A stretch of 49,166 bases of DNA, taken from the NCBI RefSeq assembly GCF_026130165.1, contig NZ_JAIHOM010000022.1, forward strand, positions 4,050 through 53,215, in the 5' to 3' direction. The DNA comes from Spirulina subsalsa FACHB-351. Lineage in GTDB: Bacteria > Cyanobacteriota > Cyanobacteriia > Cyanobacteriales > Spirulinaceae. The notes beneath the pieces were generated by a model. That model was given only the letters and a program-made list of their open reading frames with translations. It did no database searches and was not told the DNA's origin. A program made the translations under genes and the position numbers. Within the stretch, counting starts at the first letter, position 1. The number at the start of each line of letters is the position of its first letter. Positions 1 to 9,057 of this stretch are shown one piece after another.

Positions 1-839
1 TTCTCCAGTTGTTGCTGTTGAGTGGTGAACTCACTTTGGATGTTATCTACTGTCGTCACCAGTTGTTGCTGAGATGTAGTGACTTCTTCCATTTGTGTAA
101 CAAGAGGATTGATTTCTTGTTGGATGTTCTCCAGTTGTTGCTGTTGAGTGGTGAACTCACTTTGGATGTTATCCACTGTCGTCACCAGTTGTTGCTGAGA
201 TGTAGTGACTTCTCCTATTTGTGTAACAAGAGGATTGATTTCTTGTTGGATGTTCTCCAGTTGTTGCTGTTGAGTGGTGAACTCACTTTGGATGTTATCT
301 ACTGTCGTCACCAGTTGTTGCTGAGATGTAGTGACTTCTTCCATTTGTGTAACAAGAGGATTGATTTCTTGTTGGATGTTATCCAGTTGTTGCTGTTGAG
401 TGGTGAACTCACTTTGGATGTTATCTACTGTCGTCACCAGTTGTTGCTGAGATGTAGTGACTTCTTCCATTTGTGTAACAAGAGGATTGATTTCTTGTTG
501 GATGTTATCCAGTTGTTGCTGTTGAGTGGTGAACTCACTTTGGATGTTATCTACTGTCGTCACCAGTTGTTGCTGAGATGTAGTGACTTCTTCCATTTGT
601 GTAACAAGAGGATTGACTTCTTGTTGGATGTTATCTACTGTCGTCACCAGTTGTCGGTGAGATGTGGTAACTTCTCCTATTTGTGTAACAAGAGGATTGA
701 CTTCTTGTTGGATGTTATCCAGTTGTTGCTGTTGAGTGGTGAACTCACTTTGGATGTTATCTACTGTCGTCACCAGTTGTTGCTGAGATGTAGTGACTTC
801 TTCCATTTGTGTAACAAGGGGGGTGAATTCTTCCCGTAA
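1..839. repeat. Near-identical 126-bp tandem repeats inside the coiled-coil gene
   Basis: Units begin at about 1, 127, 253, 379, 505, 631 and 715, with a period of exactly 126 bp. The exception is the unit at 631, which is 84 bp: it lacks a 42-bp block (14 residues, two heptads) and is also the most diverged. Remaining units differ by a few bases (ttctccag or ttatccag, tcttccat or tctcctat), which points to recent duplication or ongoing homogenisation. All length changes are multiples of 42 bp, so both reading frame and heptad register are kept. The array runs off the left edge. Confidence 0.95.
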
Positions 840-1706
840 CGCAGAAACTTGGGTTTCCCAGTAACTTAAAATAGACGCTTCCTGTGATTTTAACTGACTC
901 TTTACCCATAATTCCGTCGGCGCTTGTATCAACTGATACAGTTCATCGACAGACTCAAGCTGACTTAGAAATAAAGGCACTTGGGGAAGTTGTTCTTGAT
1001 ATTGCTCGACAAGTCCTCGCAGGGAGTGAATCTCATGTTCTTTTTGTTGTATTAAATCCGTCAGATTTAAACGTTCCTGTTTTTCTTGCTGTAATTCCTC
1101 TTCAATGTGCTTCAACTTGACTTGAATTTTTACTCGTTCATCTGACAAGGCATTTAATTCGTGTTCAATAACACTGAAATGTTTTAATTGCTCATTAATG
1201 GTCTGATAATCTTGTCTCGCTTGCCCTAATTGTTCTTTAATAAATTCTTGCTCATTTTGTGTCTTTGTCCACTCATAAAATAACTGAATCAGTTCGTCTT
1301 GTCCCAAAACAGGATGTTCGCCTTCCAGGAAGGGAGGGACTTGTTCTAAGGAGGATTCAGGACTACTAGGGAGTTCTGGGAGACTGTCTAAACTGGGGGC
1401 TAAACTTTGAATATTATGGTAAGCATCCGTTAGTTTTTCAAGTTGATATTTTGTTTGTTCTCGTTCTTGCTTAATCGTTTTAATTTGGGATTTTAATTTA
1501 GAAAGTTCTGATAGATACTTCTGTTGTTCTTTCCAGACATATTTTGCCCAAGCTTTTACTTGAGATTGATAGGGTTCTGGTATTTTTTGGCTAAATAGAA
1601 CCACGCTGGGGGTGGTGGGAACGGAATCCTGTAAATACCATCCACACACATGGCAATGGTTTTGTCCTTCGGTATATTGGGTTTGACATACGGGACAGTC
1701 TGGCAT
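1..1706 (-). CDS. Zinc-ribbon, coiled-coil tandem-repeat protein (C-terminus off the left edge)
   Basis: The minus strand is open from an ATG at 1706 to the window edge, at least 568 codons. It begins MPDCPVCQTQY and has a C-x2-C-x10-13-C-x2-C zinc-ribbon-like motif within the first 25 residues. A long helical, Gln/Glu/Lys-rich coiled-coil region follows (residues ~60-285). From about residue 289 it enters tandem 42-residue units rich in QQQL, VDNIQ and PLVTQ. Forty-two residues is six heptads, so the array suits one continuous coiled coil. There is no signal peptide or membrane segment in the visible part, so it is probably a cytoplasmic structural or scaffold protein. I do not recognise a named family. 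The plus-strand reading frame through the repeats is only a shadow made possible by the repetition. No strong ribosome-binding site is visible before the ATG. The C-terminus and total repeat number cannot be seen. Confidence 0.8.
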   Translation of the reverse strand, partial: MPDCPVCQTQYTEGQNHCHVCGWYLQDSVPTTPSVVLFSQKIPEPYQSQVKAWAKYVWKEQQKYLSELSKLKSQIKTIKQEREQTKYQLEKLTDAYHNIQSLAPSLDSLPELPSSPESSLEQVPPFLEGEHPVLGQDELIQLFYEWTKTQNEQEFIKEQLGQARQDYQTINEQLKHFSVIEHELNALSDERVKIQVKLKHIEEELQQEKQERLNLTDLIQQKEHEIHSLRGLVEQYQEQLPQVPLFLSQLESVDELYQLIQAPTELWVKSQLKSQEASILSYWETQVSALREEFTPLVTQMEEVTTSQQQLVTTVDNIQSEFTTQQQQLDNIQQEVNPLVTQIGEVTTSHRQLVTTVDNIQQEVNPLVTQMEEVTTSQQQLVTTVDNIQSEFTTQQQQLDNIQQEINPLVTQMEEVTTSQQQLVTTVDNIQSEFTTQQQQLDNIQQEINPLVTQMEEVTTSQQQLVTTVDNIQSEFTTQQQQLENIQQEINPLVTQIGEVTTSQQQLVTTVDNIQSEFTTQQQQLENIQQEINPLVTQMEEVTTSQQQLVTTVDNIQSEFTTQQQQLE

Positions 1707-1844
1707 TATTTTAAGTCTCCTTGTTAATTAATTTTTATCAAACTCTTAGGTTTTTTTTGGCTTTTATCACGGATAGTTCAGCTGTGTTGAAATCATTATA
1801 TTTTGCTTATATTTCTCAGTTAGTTATTCGTTATTTCATGTTTT

Positions 1845-3032
1845 TTAGGGTTGATTTCTACAGCGTTCTATGTTACCATCGGGTAAGGTTGTACCGCAAA
1901 AGGTAACATTAATTAGTCCGGTTTCGCTTAAATCGGCATCGCGTAAATTAGCCCCATCTAAGATAACATTGCGTAGAACTGCCCCCCTTAAATTGGCGGA
2001 TTGTAAATCTGCTCCGGTGAGGTCTGTATTTTCAAAATAGGCGTTGGTTAAGTTACTCCGTCGTAGATTGGCATGGCGCAAATTGGCATTGATGAATTGC
2101 CGTTCACTGAGGTCTGCTTCACTGAGGTTTACTCCTTCTAAAGAAATACTGGGTAGGGCGGGATTATTGACCCGACTTTCTCGGAAGGGGGTGACAATTA
2201 AATCATCGGTGTTTAGATTGCTATCCAGAATGGTGGTTTCGTTGAAGTTAGCGCGGCGAAATGCTGTATTGGGGCTAAATCTTACGCTGTCGAGGGTTGC
2301 GCCTGTAAATAAACTGTTGGTGAGGTTGGTGCTGGTGAGGTTGGCGCGGCTGAGGTTGGCGTTGCGGAGATCGCTGGCGAAGAAACTGGACTGTTGTAGA
2401 CTGGTGCGGGTGAGGTCGGTGTTTTGGATGTCGGCTAGGGCGAGGTTGGCTTGAGAGAGTCGGGCGAGACGGAGGCTGCTGTTGGTGAGACGGGCGCCTT
2501 GTAGGTCGGCGCCTGCGAGGTTAATGGAGGTGAGTTCGGCGTTGGTGAGGTCAGCGCCTCGGAGGTTGGCGTTGCGGAAGTCTCGACTGTTGAGGTTGAG
2601 GGGTTGGGGTGGGGGGGCGGAGGGGTCGGGGATGGGACGGTTGACGACTTCCCAGACTTCTAACCATTTGGGGGCGATGAGGGTGTGACGGTCGAGTTTT
2701 ACGCCTCGGAGGTCTACGCGGTCGAGGTTGGCGTTGCGGAGGTCGGCTCCTCGAAGGTCGGCGTGTCGGAGGTCGGTGTTTTGGAGGTTGGCGTTGCGGA
2801 GGATGGCGTTGCGGAGGTCGGTGCCTCGGAGGTCGGCGTTGCTTAGGTTTACGTCTCGGAGGTCGGCGCTTTGGAGATAGCGATCGCGCAATTCCACCCC
2901 TTCTAGATTACACCCTCGACAATCCCGGGTTTCGTTGAGTTGGGTGAGGTGGTTTCGATTGTAGCCAAAAGCAGGATAGACTCCACAGAGAAAGCTGCAT
3001 AGAGTGAGAAGAGGAAGAAAACGGAGCATCAT
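1845..3032 (-). CDS. Exported pentapeptide-repeat protein
   Basis: This is a 395-residue protein made almost entirely of A(D/N)LXX pentapeptide repeats, for example ADLRDVNLSNADLRGTDLRN. Such repeats fold into a right-handed quadrilateral beta helix. The first ~23 residues (MMLRFLPLLTLCSFLCGVYPAFG) are a signal peptide ending near an AFG site, so it is probably periplasmic, luminal or extracellular. Two repeat blocks (residues ~35-125 and ~150-390) are separated by a proline-rich stretch near 130-145 (PDPSAPPPQP). A C-terminal pair of cysteines near FCGTTLPDGNIERC may form a disulphide. Function is unknown, as for most cyanobacterial members. The start is the first of two adjacent ATGs. It lies on the same strand as the coiled-coil gene, 138 bp away, with no shared pathway evident. 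Confidence 0.93.
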   Translation of the reverse strand: MMLRFLPLLTLCSFLCGVYPAFGYNRNHLTQLNETRDCRGCNLEGVELRDRYLQSADLRDVNLSNADLRGTDLRNAILRNANLQNTDLRHADLRGADLRNANLDRVDLRGVKLDRHTLIAPKWLEVWEVVNRPIPDPSAPPPQPLNLNSRDFRNANLRGADLTNAELTSINLAGADLQGARLTNSSLRLARLSQANLALADIQNTDLTRTSLQQSSFFASDLRNANLSRANLTSTNLTNSLFTGATLDSVRFSPNTAFRRANFNETTILDSNLNTDDLIVTPFRESRVNNPALPSISLEGVNLSEADLSERQFINANLRHANLRRSNLTNAYFENTDLTGADLQSANLRGAVLRNVILDGANLRDADLSETGLINVTFCGTTLPDGNIERCRNQP

Positions 3033-3166
3033 AGGGAAGTTTTAGGGTTTAATTTGGATGGGTGTGTCAGTTGCATCGTATTCTAATGCTATTTTTCCGG
3101 GGCAAACATTAGACAATGGCATAAATTAACAGCAAATGGTGTGTAGTGGAGGAGTTGGTGATAAAA

Positions 3167-4759
3167 ATGCGTTCGCGTAGCGTCTCGAAGAGATCGCCTT
3201 TAACCCAATTTATTTTAACCGTCATGGTCTGGTGTGCGGCCTCACAAGCGGTTCTAGCTTTACCCCCCAGAATCAGATTACAACAGCCTTTTCGGGAATT
3301 AGAAGATTTTGACTACTGGGCGAACTTATGCCGCCTCCAGACTAAAGCAGAAGCCTTTACCGAAGCCCTAGAAGCTTGTGATGAGGCCATTTTAATTGAA
3401 CCTAAAGACCCTGATATCTGGTCAGATCGGAGTTATGTCTTGTTGCGTCTGAACCGTTACGCTGAAGGGGTGGCCTCGGCGGAAAATGCTATCCGGTTTC
3501 GGGCGAACTATTCCGAGGCGCAAACTTGGCGCTGTCTGGGTTTTGCCGGGCTAAATCGGGATGAGGAGGCTGTAGACGCTTGTGAGGATGCCCTGCTGGC
3601 TGATGCCCATTGGCGCAATACTAACCCTGCTGAGGCTTGGTTTTTCCGGGGGGAGAGTCTCACCCGCTTAGGTCGTCATGAGGATGCTGTGGTGTCCTAT
3701 GAACGGGCGCTGGTCATTGAACCGGAATATTCCCTCGCCCTTGCCCGTCAGTGTGAAGCCCTCTCTCAACTCCAACGCCCTCTAGAAGCCCTAACCTCCT
3801 GTGATGCGGCCTTAGCCCGAAATGAAAACTGGGGAACCCTCAACGAAAGTCTAGCTTGGGGCAATCGCGCTCTGGCCTTTGAGCAACTCCAAGGGGATGT
3901 ACAGGCGATCGCATCCCTAGACCAAGCGCTCAAACGGAGTCCCCGCAATCCCATCCTCTGGGCGCAACAGGGGATGTTATTAGCCCAGCAAAAAAACTAC
4001 CCCGAAGCCCTGCTTTCCTTCACCCAGGCCGTTAATATTAAGCCAGATTACACCCTAGCCCTAGTCAAACAATGCACGGCCCTCAATAAGTTACAACGCT
4101 ATGAGGCCGCTCTCAAGGCCTGTGAACAAGCCTTGGCCGGGGATGGCAGTTGGGATAAATTGGGGGTAGCCGAAGCTTGGGATCAACTGACCATCACCCT
4201 AACTCAACTGGGACGTTATGAAGATGCGATCGCCACAGCCAACCGGGCCGTCGGGTTTCAGCCCGACTTTGCCGAAGCTTGGAACAACCGAGGCGTTCCC
4301 TACTGGTACCTCGGACGCTACAATGAGAGCCTCGCCTCCTACGACCGCGCCATAGCCCTCAACCCTCGTTACGTCCAAGCTTGGCTCAATCGCGGTCGCG
4401 TCTTCCTTTCCCTCCAACGCTACAACGAAGCCTTGATAGCCTACGATCAAGCCCTGAGTATTGACCCCCAGAGTGATGTCGCTTGGGCGAATCGGAGTGT
4501 GATCCTCTGGCATCTGAGGGACTATGCCGGAGCCATTCGCGCCGCCGATCAAGCCCTTGCCCTTAACCCCCAATCTACCCTAGCCTGGTTTGCCAAAGGG
4601 GAGGCGCTCGCCGCCCTCAGACGCTATGAGGCCGCCCTAGTTGCCTATCGGGAAGCCCTTTCTATTAGTCCGGAACGGGCCGATTTACAAGCGGCTGTTG
4701 AGCGGGTGTTATTGCAATTAACCCCCCCAGAGCAAGACCTACCCTTTGATCAGTTTTGA
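3167..4759 (+). CDS. Exported tetratricopeptide-repeat (TPR) protein
   Basis: This is a 530-residue protein from the ATG at 3167. The frame extends upstream to GTG codons at 3158 and 3146, but the ATG directly precedes a good signal peptide (basic MRSRSVSKRS, then a hydrophobic stretch ending AVLA before LPPRIRL). A GGAGGAG sequence lies 12 bases before it. About 12 TPR helical hairpins follow, with the usual W-LG-Y-A-Y-A-P pattern (for example AWNNRGVPYWYLGRYNESLA). TPR arrays bind partner proteins, and this one should act outside the cytoplasm. Some repeats are longer and carry extra Cys residues (QCEAL, QCTAL, SCDAAL, ACEQAL), a pattern typical of cyanobacterial TPR proteins. The first signal-like region has no lipobox. 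The partner is unknown. Confidence 0.9.
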   Translation: MRSRSVSKRSPLTQFILTVMVWCAASQAVLALPPRIRLQQPFRELEDFDYWANLCRLQTKAEAFTEALEACDEAILIEPKDPDIWSDRSYVLLRLNRYAEGVASAENAIRFRANYSEAQTWRCLGFAGLNRDEEAVDACEDALLADAHWRNTNPAEAWFFRGESLTRLGRHEDAVVSYERALVIEPEYSLALARQCEALSQLQRPLEALTSCDAALARNENWGTLNESLAWGNRALAFEQLQGDVQAIASLDQALKRSPRNPILWAQQGMLLAQQKNYPEALLSFTQAVNIKPDYTLALVKQCTALNKLQRYEAALKACEQALAGDGSWDKLGVAEAWDQLTITLTQLGRYEDAIATANRAVGFQPDFAEAWNNRGVPYWYLGRYNESLASYDRAIALNPRYVQAWLNRGRVFLSLQRYNEALIAYDQALSIDPQSDVAWANRSVILWHLRDYAGAIRAADQALALNPQSTLAWFAKGEALAALRRYEAALVAYREALSISPERADLQAAVERVLLQLTPPEQDLPFDQF

Positions 4760-4805
4760 GGTGGCAAGGGGCAAGAGGCAATAATTCTTAATTCCCCGAC
4801 TCCCC

Positions 4806-4888
4806 CGCGAATAGAGAAGTGAGAATTGATAATTGACAATTGACAATTATTCCCGGCTCCCCCTCTCCCCTGCTCCCGATTCCCCAAG
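4806..4888. repeat. Dispersed intergenic spacer repeat (ATTGATAATT / CTCCCCTG type)
   Basis: This is a short A/T-rich run of AATTGATAATTGACAATT followed by a pyrimidine-rich run (CTCCCCCTCTCCCCTGCTCCC). The same pairing recurs at about 8941-9055, 12897-13042 and 13985-14134. It sits between the convergent TPR and MCE genes and encodes nothing. Confidence 0.75.
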
Positions 4889-4898
4889 CAGACCCTTC

Positions 4899-6302
4899 CT
4901 AGGGGTTAGCCCGTCGCCCTTGAATTACCGGACCAACTGGGAGAGGCCTAGGAGCGTCAGGAGAAGGCTGGGCTGAGGGAGTCGGGCGGGAGAGGCGGGG
5001 CGTGACTAACGTAGGTTCTGGGGGTTGAGAAGACTGCACAGGAGGCGATTTTGGGGCGGTCATCAATTGGGCTTGTTCTAAGGCCTCCTTCACTGGTTCT
5101 AATTCTTGGGCCGTGCGGATTTGCTGCTCTAACTGTTCCGTCGAAGACACCAAACCACTTAACCCATTGACCAAGCGTAACAAATTCTGGCGAAACTCAG
5201 GATTTCCCGTTAACTCATCCAAATCAGAGGTAATTTTTTGGGCATTTTCAAAAGTAGCCCGGGCTGAATCTAAGGTGCGTTGCAGTGCCAGAATATTGGC
5301 GGGATCATTAAACGCCTGAGTCATATCCCGTAAATTGGCCGAAGCTTCCGCCGAATTAGCCGTTAACTGCTCTAAATTTTGAACCAGTTGTTCAATCTGC
5401 ACATTATCAAAGCGTCCTTGCACCGTAGCTACAGTAGTATTGAGTGTTCCAGCCAACTCACTGAGGCGATCGCTCGTTTGGCTAATACTACTCAAAGTTT
5501 GCGACACACTCGCCCGATTATCCACCACCGCCCCATTCAGACTCTCCACTAAACGATTGAGTTGAACCGCCGTTAATTGATACTCCCGCATAGTACGATT
5601 CACTTGGTCTGTGGTAGACTCCGCCACATTAGCCACACTCTGGGCCGCCCCCGAAAACCCCCGGATTTCCCCCCGCACTGCCCGAGAAAGCAACGTTAAC
5701 TCATTCCCCAACTTAGCCACCTCTTCCGCCGCTTTACTGGCATTTGCCGTTAATTCCGTCACATTGCCCAATAGTTCAGGATTAGTCAAACTATCGCCAA
5801 TTTGTATCATACTGCGCATAGCATCATCCAAACTCACCCCAATCACCCCCTCCATCTCGTCATCATGACAAATAATCAGCGCCGCATTGCAACGACGACT
5901 GAGGGGCTTCTCCAACTCCTCGGCATTGACCAAAACGGACCGAGGGGAAATATCAATAATGGTTTCACTAATTAAACCCGATTGATTGGCTTCAATTAAC
6001 ACATCCTTGGGAATGCGTAAATCCGTGGGCGCAATTTCCAGCGTGACAGAAATGCCGTTTGTCGTTGGCACAATCCTAGTAATACTACCCACCTTCACCC
6101 CCCGATAACGCACCGCCCCCCCAATATTCATCCCATTGGAATTATCAAACCGCACATTCACCCGGTAACTCTCTTGACCAATGGTGAGACGACGCAACCA
6201 TAGGGAAAACCCCCCAAAGGCAATTAAACCCAGTAGGATAAATAGTCCCAAAGCCCCTTCCCGCATTAGTCGGGTGGGTGCAATGTTTCGGATGAATCTC
6301 AT
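4899..6302 (-). CDS. MCE-domain lipid-transport substrate-binding protein (MlaD/TGD2-like)
   Basis: The 467-residue protein has an N-terminal transmembrane helix (residues ~15-38), then an MCE domain (~42-125) with the family pattern of a leading VNVRFDNSNGMNIGGAVRYR and KVGSI. A long helical coiled-coil region (~150-410) and a Pro/Ser-rich tail follow. MCE proteins anchor in the cytoplasmic membrane and carry lipids across the periplasm. In cyanobacteria and chloroplasts the complex is TGD1-2-3, where this corresponds to TGD2. The ATG at 6302 has a strong AGGAGG four to five bases upstream. The ATPase gene lies 21 bp upstream on the same strand, so the two form an operon. The permease (MlaE/TGD1) is not in this window. 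Confidence 0.9.
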   Translation of the reverse strand: MRFIRNIAPTRLMREGALGLFILLGLIAFGGFSLWLRRLTIGQESYRVNVRFDNSNGMNIGGAVRYRGVKVGSITRIVPTTNGISVTLEIAPTDLRIPKDVLIEANQSGLISETIIDISPRSVLVNAEELEKPLSRRCNAALIICHDDEMEGVIGVSLDDAMRSMIQIGDSLTNPELLGNVTELTANASKAAEEVAKLGNELTLLSRAVRGEIRGFSGAAQSVANVAESTTDQVNRTMREYQLTAVQLNRLVESLNGAVVDNRASVSQTLSSISQTSDRLSELAGTLNTTVATVQGRFDNVQIEQLVQNLEQLTANSAEASANLRDMTQAFNDPANILALQRTLDSARATFENAQKITSDLDELTGNPEFRQNLLRLVNGLSGLVSSTEQLEQQIRTAQELEPVKEALEQAQLMTAPKSPPVQSSQPPEPTLVTPRLSRPTPSAQPSPDAPRPLPVGPVIQGRRANP

Positions 6303-6323
6303 AAAACCTCCTGCACAGCCTAA

Positions 6324-7112
6324 TTAGTTGATAACACGGATGGGGCCTTGGGTACTGGCGCTAAAAAATTGGCGGACGAGGGGGTTCTCTGTCCGGTCGA
6401 TGTCTTCTACTCGTCCTTCCCACTGCACCTTTCCACCATACAAAAACACCACCCGATCAGCCGTGCGGCGAATTGTGCTTTCTTGGTGTGTCACCATGAC
6501 GTAACTCCCACACTTTCCATCCACACACTGAAGTTGACGCACCAAGTCTTCAATCACGGTTGAGGCAATGGGATCTAAGCCTGCCGTGGGTTCATCATAA
6601 AGGATAATTTCCGGATTTGTGGTGGGATCGGCTGGATTGGACATAATAGCCCGGGCAAAACTAACTCGTTTGCGCATCCCCCCGGATAATTGGGCGGGAT
6701 AACGATCGGCAATACCTTCTAATCCCACGGTTTTTAGTTTTTCCTCTACCAGATGGCGGATGGTCTGGCGGTCTAAGTTGGAATGTTGAAACAAACTGAA
6801 CCCCACATTTTCCTCAACGGTCAGAGAATCAAATAGGGCGGCTTGTTGGAAGACCATACTAATGGTAATAGGATCGTTGCCATCTTCGGCTAATCCTTCC
6901 CGACGTTGCCCTTTGATATAGACTTCTCCAGCGTCGGGGGCTAACAATCCGGCAATGATCCGTAAAATGGTGGATTTGCCTGTACCCGATGGGCCAATAA
7001 TCACAAGGGCCTCACCATTATAGATTGAAAGGTCTACGGCATCTAAGATCAAAGCCTGACCGAAGGCTTTGCTGACCTGTTTGAGTTCAATTAAGGGCGC
7101 TACATCAGTCAT
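6324..7112 (-). CDS. ABC transporter ATP-binding protein for the MCE system (MlaF/TGD3-like)
   Basis: The 262-residue ATPase has all nucleotide-binding motifs: Walker A GPSGTGKST (residues ~39-47), Q-loop VFQQAALFDSLTV, signature LSGGMRKRVSFARA, Walker B IILYDEPTAGLDP and H-loop VTHQ. LSGGMRKR and the AALFDSLTV Q-loop are characteristic of Mla/TGD-type ATPases. It should energise lipid movement with the downstream MCE protein. I use the ATG at 7112; a TTG two codons upstream is also in frame. It is first in the two-gene operon, 21 bp before the MCE gene. Confidence 0.93.
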   Translation of the reverse strand: MTDVAPLIELKQVSKAFGQALILDAVDLSIYNGEALVIIGPSGTGKSTILRIIAGLLAPDAGEVYIKGQRREGLAEDGNDPITISMVFQQAALFDSLTVEENVGFSLFQHSNLDRQTIRHLVEEKLKTVGLEGIADRYPAQLSGGMRKRVSFARAIMSNPADPTTNPEIILYDEPTAGLDPIASTVIEDLVRQLQCVDGKCGSYVMVTHQESTIRRTADRVVFLYGGKVQWEGRVEDIDRTENPLVRQFFSASTQGPIRVIN

Positions 7113-7217
7113 TGACAAGACCAGGAATGGGTTTTGTGGGGGAAGGGGGATCTAAAGTTCTCCAGAAACTATGCTACTTGATCGACTTGGATCTTGACGA
7201 GATTCCGCAAGCCCTCA

Positions 7218-8891
7218 TTAACGATTAATGGATTCCCGTGTGAACCAATGAAGTAGGGGTAAAAAGATGTAGTGACTTAGACCCAATGCGAAACCGATGG
7301 ACATTCCGATGAGGGAGAAAAAGGCGACGGTTTGAATGAGGTCTGAAAACTCTAGAATTGTGATAAAGAATTCAATTTGATTGAGGTAGGTTAGACTGCC
7401 AAAGATGCCCCCAGTGGCTAAAAGAACGATGGTTAAATGTAGCCAGTGGTGACGGGTTAAGCCTAAACTAAGGGTGAGGATGGTGGCGGAAACGCCAATT
7501 AATGTTAGGAAACGGTAGAGGTCGGAGACGGTTAGGGACTGATAGAGAATCCAAGCGAGGCCATAGCCTAAAAATCCGGCGATCGCACAAAACAAAGCAT
7601 AACCCCGTTGTCCAAAACGACCGGCTTTGGCTAATCCCCATCCTGTCCCCAATCCGGCGATCGCACAAACCAAAATCCCGGCCTCTACTTTTAACTCTAA
7701 GCCCTGCAAACGGCCTAAGAATTCGTCGTTAATCTGATACAGCAGCCAATCCCTCAAGCTAGGGACTTGGAGAATCATAAAACCGATAGAAGAGCCAAAA
7801 ACCGCCCCAATCCCCCCAGACACCATTTCCGTGAGTGTATGGAAACTCGCCTGCCCCAGATATTTTACAAACTCCCAACTCCAATGACCCATCTGGGCAA
7901 GGGTATCCTGTCCCCAGTGTAAGCCCCACACAAGGTTATTCTGGACTGATTCCAACCAACGGGCGATCGCCTCACTCCGGGCCTGTTGTTTCACCTCCGA
8001 CAACTTCCGCCAGCGTTTTTTCACCCGTCGCACATTTTGGGGGCGTAATTTAGGGTCTAAACGCACCATATCATCCAATAAATCGGCAAAAGCTGGAGAA
8101 ACCCGGGCAAAAGGTCGCCAATTCAACTCCCCCGTATTAATATCTTCCATATTTGTTGGATATTTCCCAGTTAACAAATGGATCATCGTGCGTCCAAGGG
8201 CATAAATATCCGCCGTCGATTCCACCCCACCCCCGATCACCTGTTCTGGGGGACTATACCCCGAGGAAAATAAGCGGGTGGAACTTGGGGCCGAGTCCAT
8301 TTGTTTCGCCCCCCCAAAGTCAATTAACACCAAAGGAATTCCCCCACCCACACCACTCCCGGCTGTTTGTAACATTAAATTAGAGGGTTTAATATCCCGG
8401 TGGACAATGTGGCGTTTGTGCAACTCCTCCAAAATAGACAGAGCTTGCCCTAACCAATGATAAACTAACGTTTCAGGACAACCTCCGGGATAATATTCTT
8501 GGAGAAACTCCTCCAAATTTTTCCCCTTGATTTTTTCCATCACCAAGCAGTAAATCCCCCGCTTTGGGGTGCGGATTTCAAAAAAACTATTGTGAGTTTC
8601 CACTAAGGGAACCCCCGGATGTCGTAGAGTTCGTAAAACTAACGCTTCCTGAGCAAATAACTGTAGAGCTTTGTCAGAAACAACTGTCAAGACCTTTAAG
8701 ACCTTTTCTTCTTGTTGTTCGAGATCCCAAACGGTATAAATGGCCGAAAACCCCCCTGCTCCCAAGCGTTCTAGGGGGATATAACGATTTTGTAAGCATA
8801 AGGAAGTACCACAACGTTGACAAAACTTGTGATGTTGAGGTTGGGGATAGGGGGCAGGACAATCTGGGTTAATACAGTGAATAAACGACAT
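7218..8891 (-). CDS. Serine/threonine protein kinase with N-terminal zinc ribbon and C-terminal membrane domain
   Basis: The 557-residue protein starts with a zinc-ribbon-like segment (C-x4-C ... C-x2-C in the first 30 residues). A Hanks-type kinase domain follows (~38-300): glycine loop LGAGGFSAIY, lysine in VLKVL, catalytic HRDIKPSN, LIDFGGAK for the DFG motif, and YSPPEQ for the APE region. All catalytic residues are present, so it should be active. After a linker the C-terminus holds about five to six hydrophobic segments (residues ~365-545), a membrane domain common in cyanobacterial kinases. The kinase side should be cytoplasmic. The ATG at 8891 is the only sensible start. It is monocistronic, with repetitive spacer sequence on its upstream side. 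Substrates are unknown. Confidence 0.94.
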   Translation of the reverse strand: MSFIHCINPDCPAPYPQPQHHKFCQRCGTSLCLQNRYIPLERLGAGGFSAIYTVWDLEQQEEKVLKVLTVVSDKALQLFAQEALVLRTLRHPGVPLVETHNSFFEIRTPKRGIYCLVMEKIKGKNLEEFLQEYYPGGCPETLVYHWLGQALSILEELHKRHIVHRDIKPSNLMLQTAGSGVGGGIPLVLIDFGGAKQMDSAPSSTRLFSSGYSPPEQVIGGGVESTADIYALGRTMIHLLTGKYPTNMEDINTGELNWRPFARVSPAFADLLDDMVRLDPKLRPQNVRRVKKRWRKLSEVKQQARSEAIARWLESVQNNLVWGLHWGQDTLAQMGHWSWEFVKYLGQASFHTLTEMVSGGIGAVFGSSIGFMILQVPSLRDWLLYQINDEFLGRLQGLELKVEAGILVCAIAGLGTGWGLAKAGRFGQRGYALFCAIAGFLGYGLAWILYQSLTVSDLYRFLTLIGVSATILTLSLGLTRHHWLHLTIVLLATGGIFGSLTYLNQIEFFITILEFSDLIQTVAFFSLIGMSIGFALGLSHYIFLPLLHWFTRESINR

Positions 8892-8940
8892 TGCTAGTTT
8901 TTGAACTGCCCCTTATTAGTCAGTAAACAGTAACATATGG

Positions 8941-9055
8941 AAATTAATAATTGATAATTAATTATTAATAATTGTTAATTGATAATTGCTCCCTATTCCC
9001 CATTACCTATTACCTATTACCTATTCCCCATTACCTATTACCTATTCCCCACCTC
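8941..9055. repeat. Intergenic A/T-rich and ATTACCT tandem spacer
   Basis: This spacer lies between the kinase start and the end of the HD-type gene. It has overlapping AATTAATAATTGATAATT palindromic units, then several tandem copies of ATTACCT and CCCCATTACCT. It has no coding potential and is the same composite type as the spacers at 4.8, 12.9 and 14.0 kb. Confidence 0.8.
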
Positions 9056-9057
9056 CC

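Noticed and set aside
9-839. A long plus-strand open frame through the tandem repeats (276 codons, Leu-rich)
   Set aside because: It is antisense to the coiled-coil gene, which is open on the minus strand from an ATG at 1706 with a zinc ribbon and heptad register. The plus frame stays open only because the repeat period is a multiple of three.
1721-1844. Short hydrophobic frame between the coiled-coil and pentapeptide genes
   Set aside because: It has no ribosome site, runs into the pentapeptide gene on the opposite strand and has A/T-rich non-coding composition.
2044-2688. Plus-strand Arg/Leu-rich frames opposite the pentapeptide-repeat gene
   Set aside because: They are frame shadows of a highly repetitive gene with a clear signal peptide and pentapeptide pattern on the minus strand.
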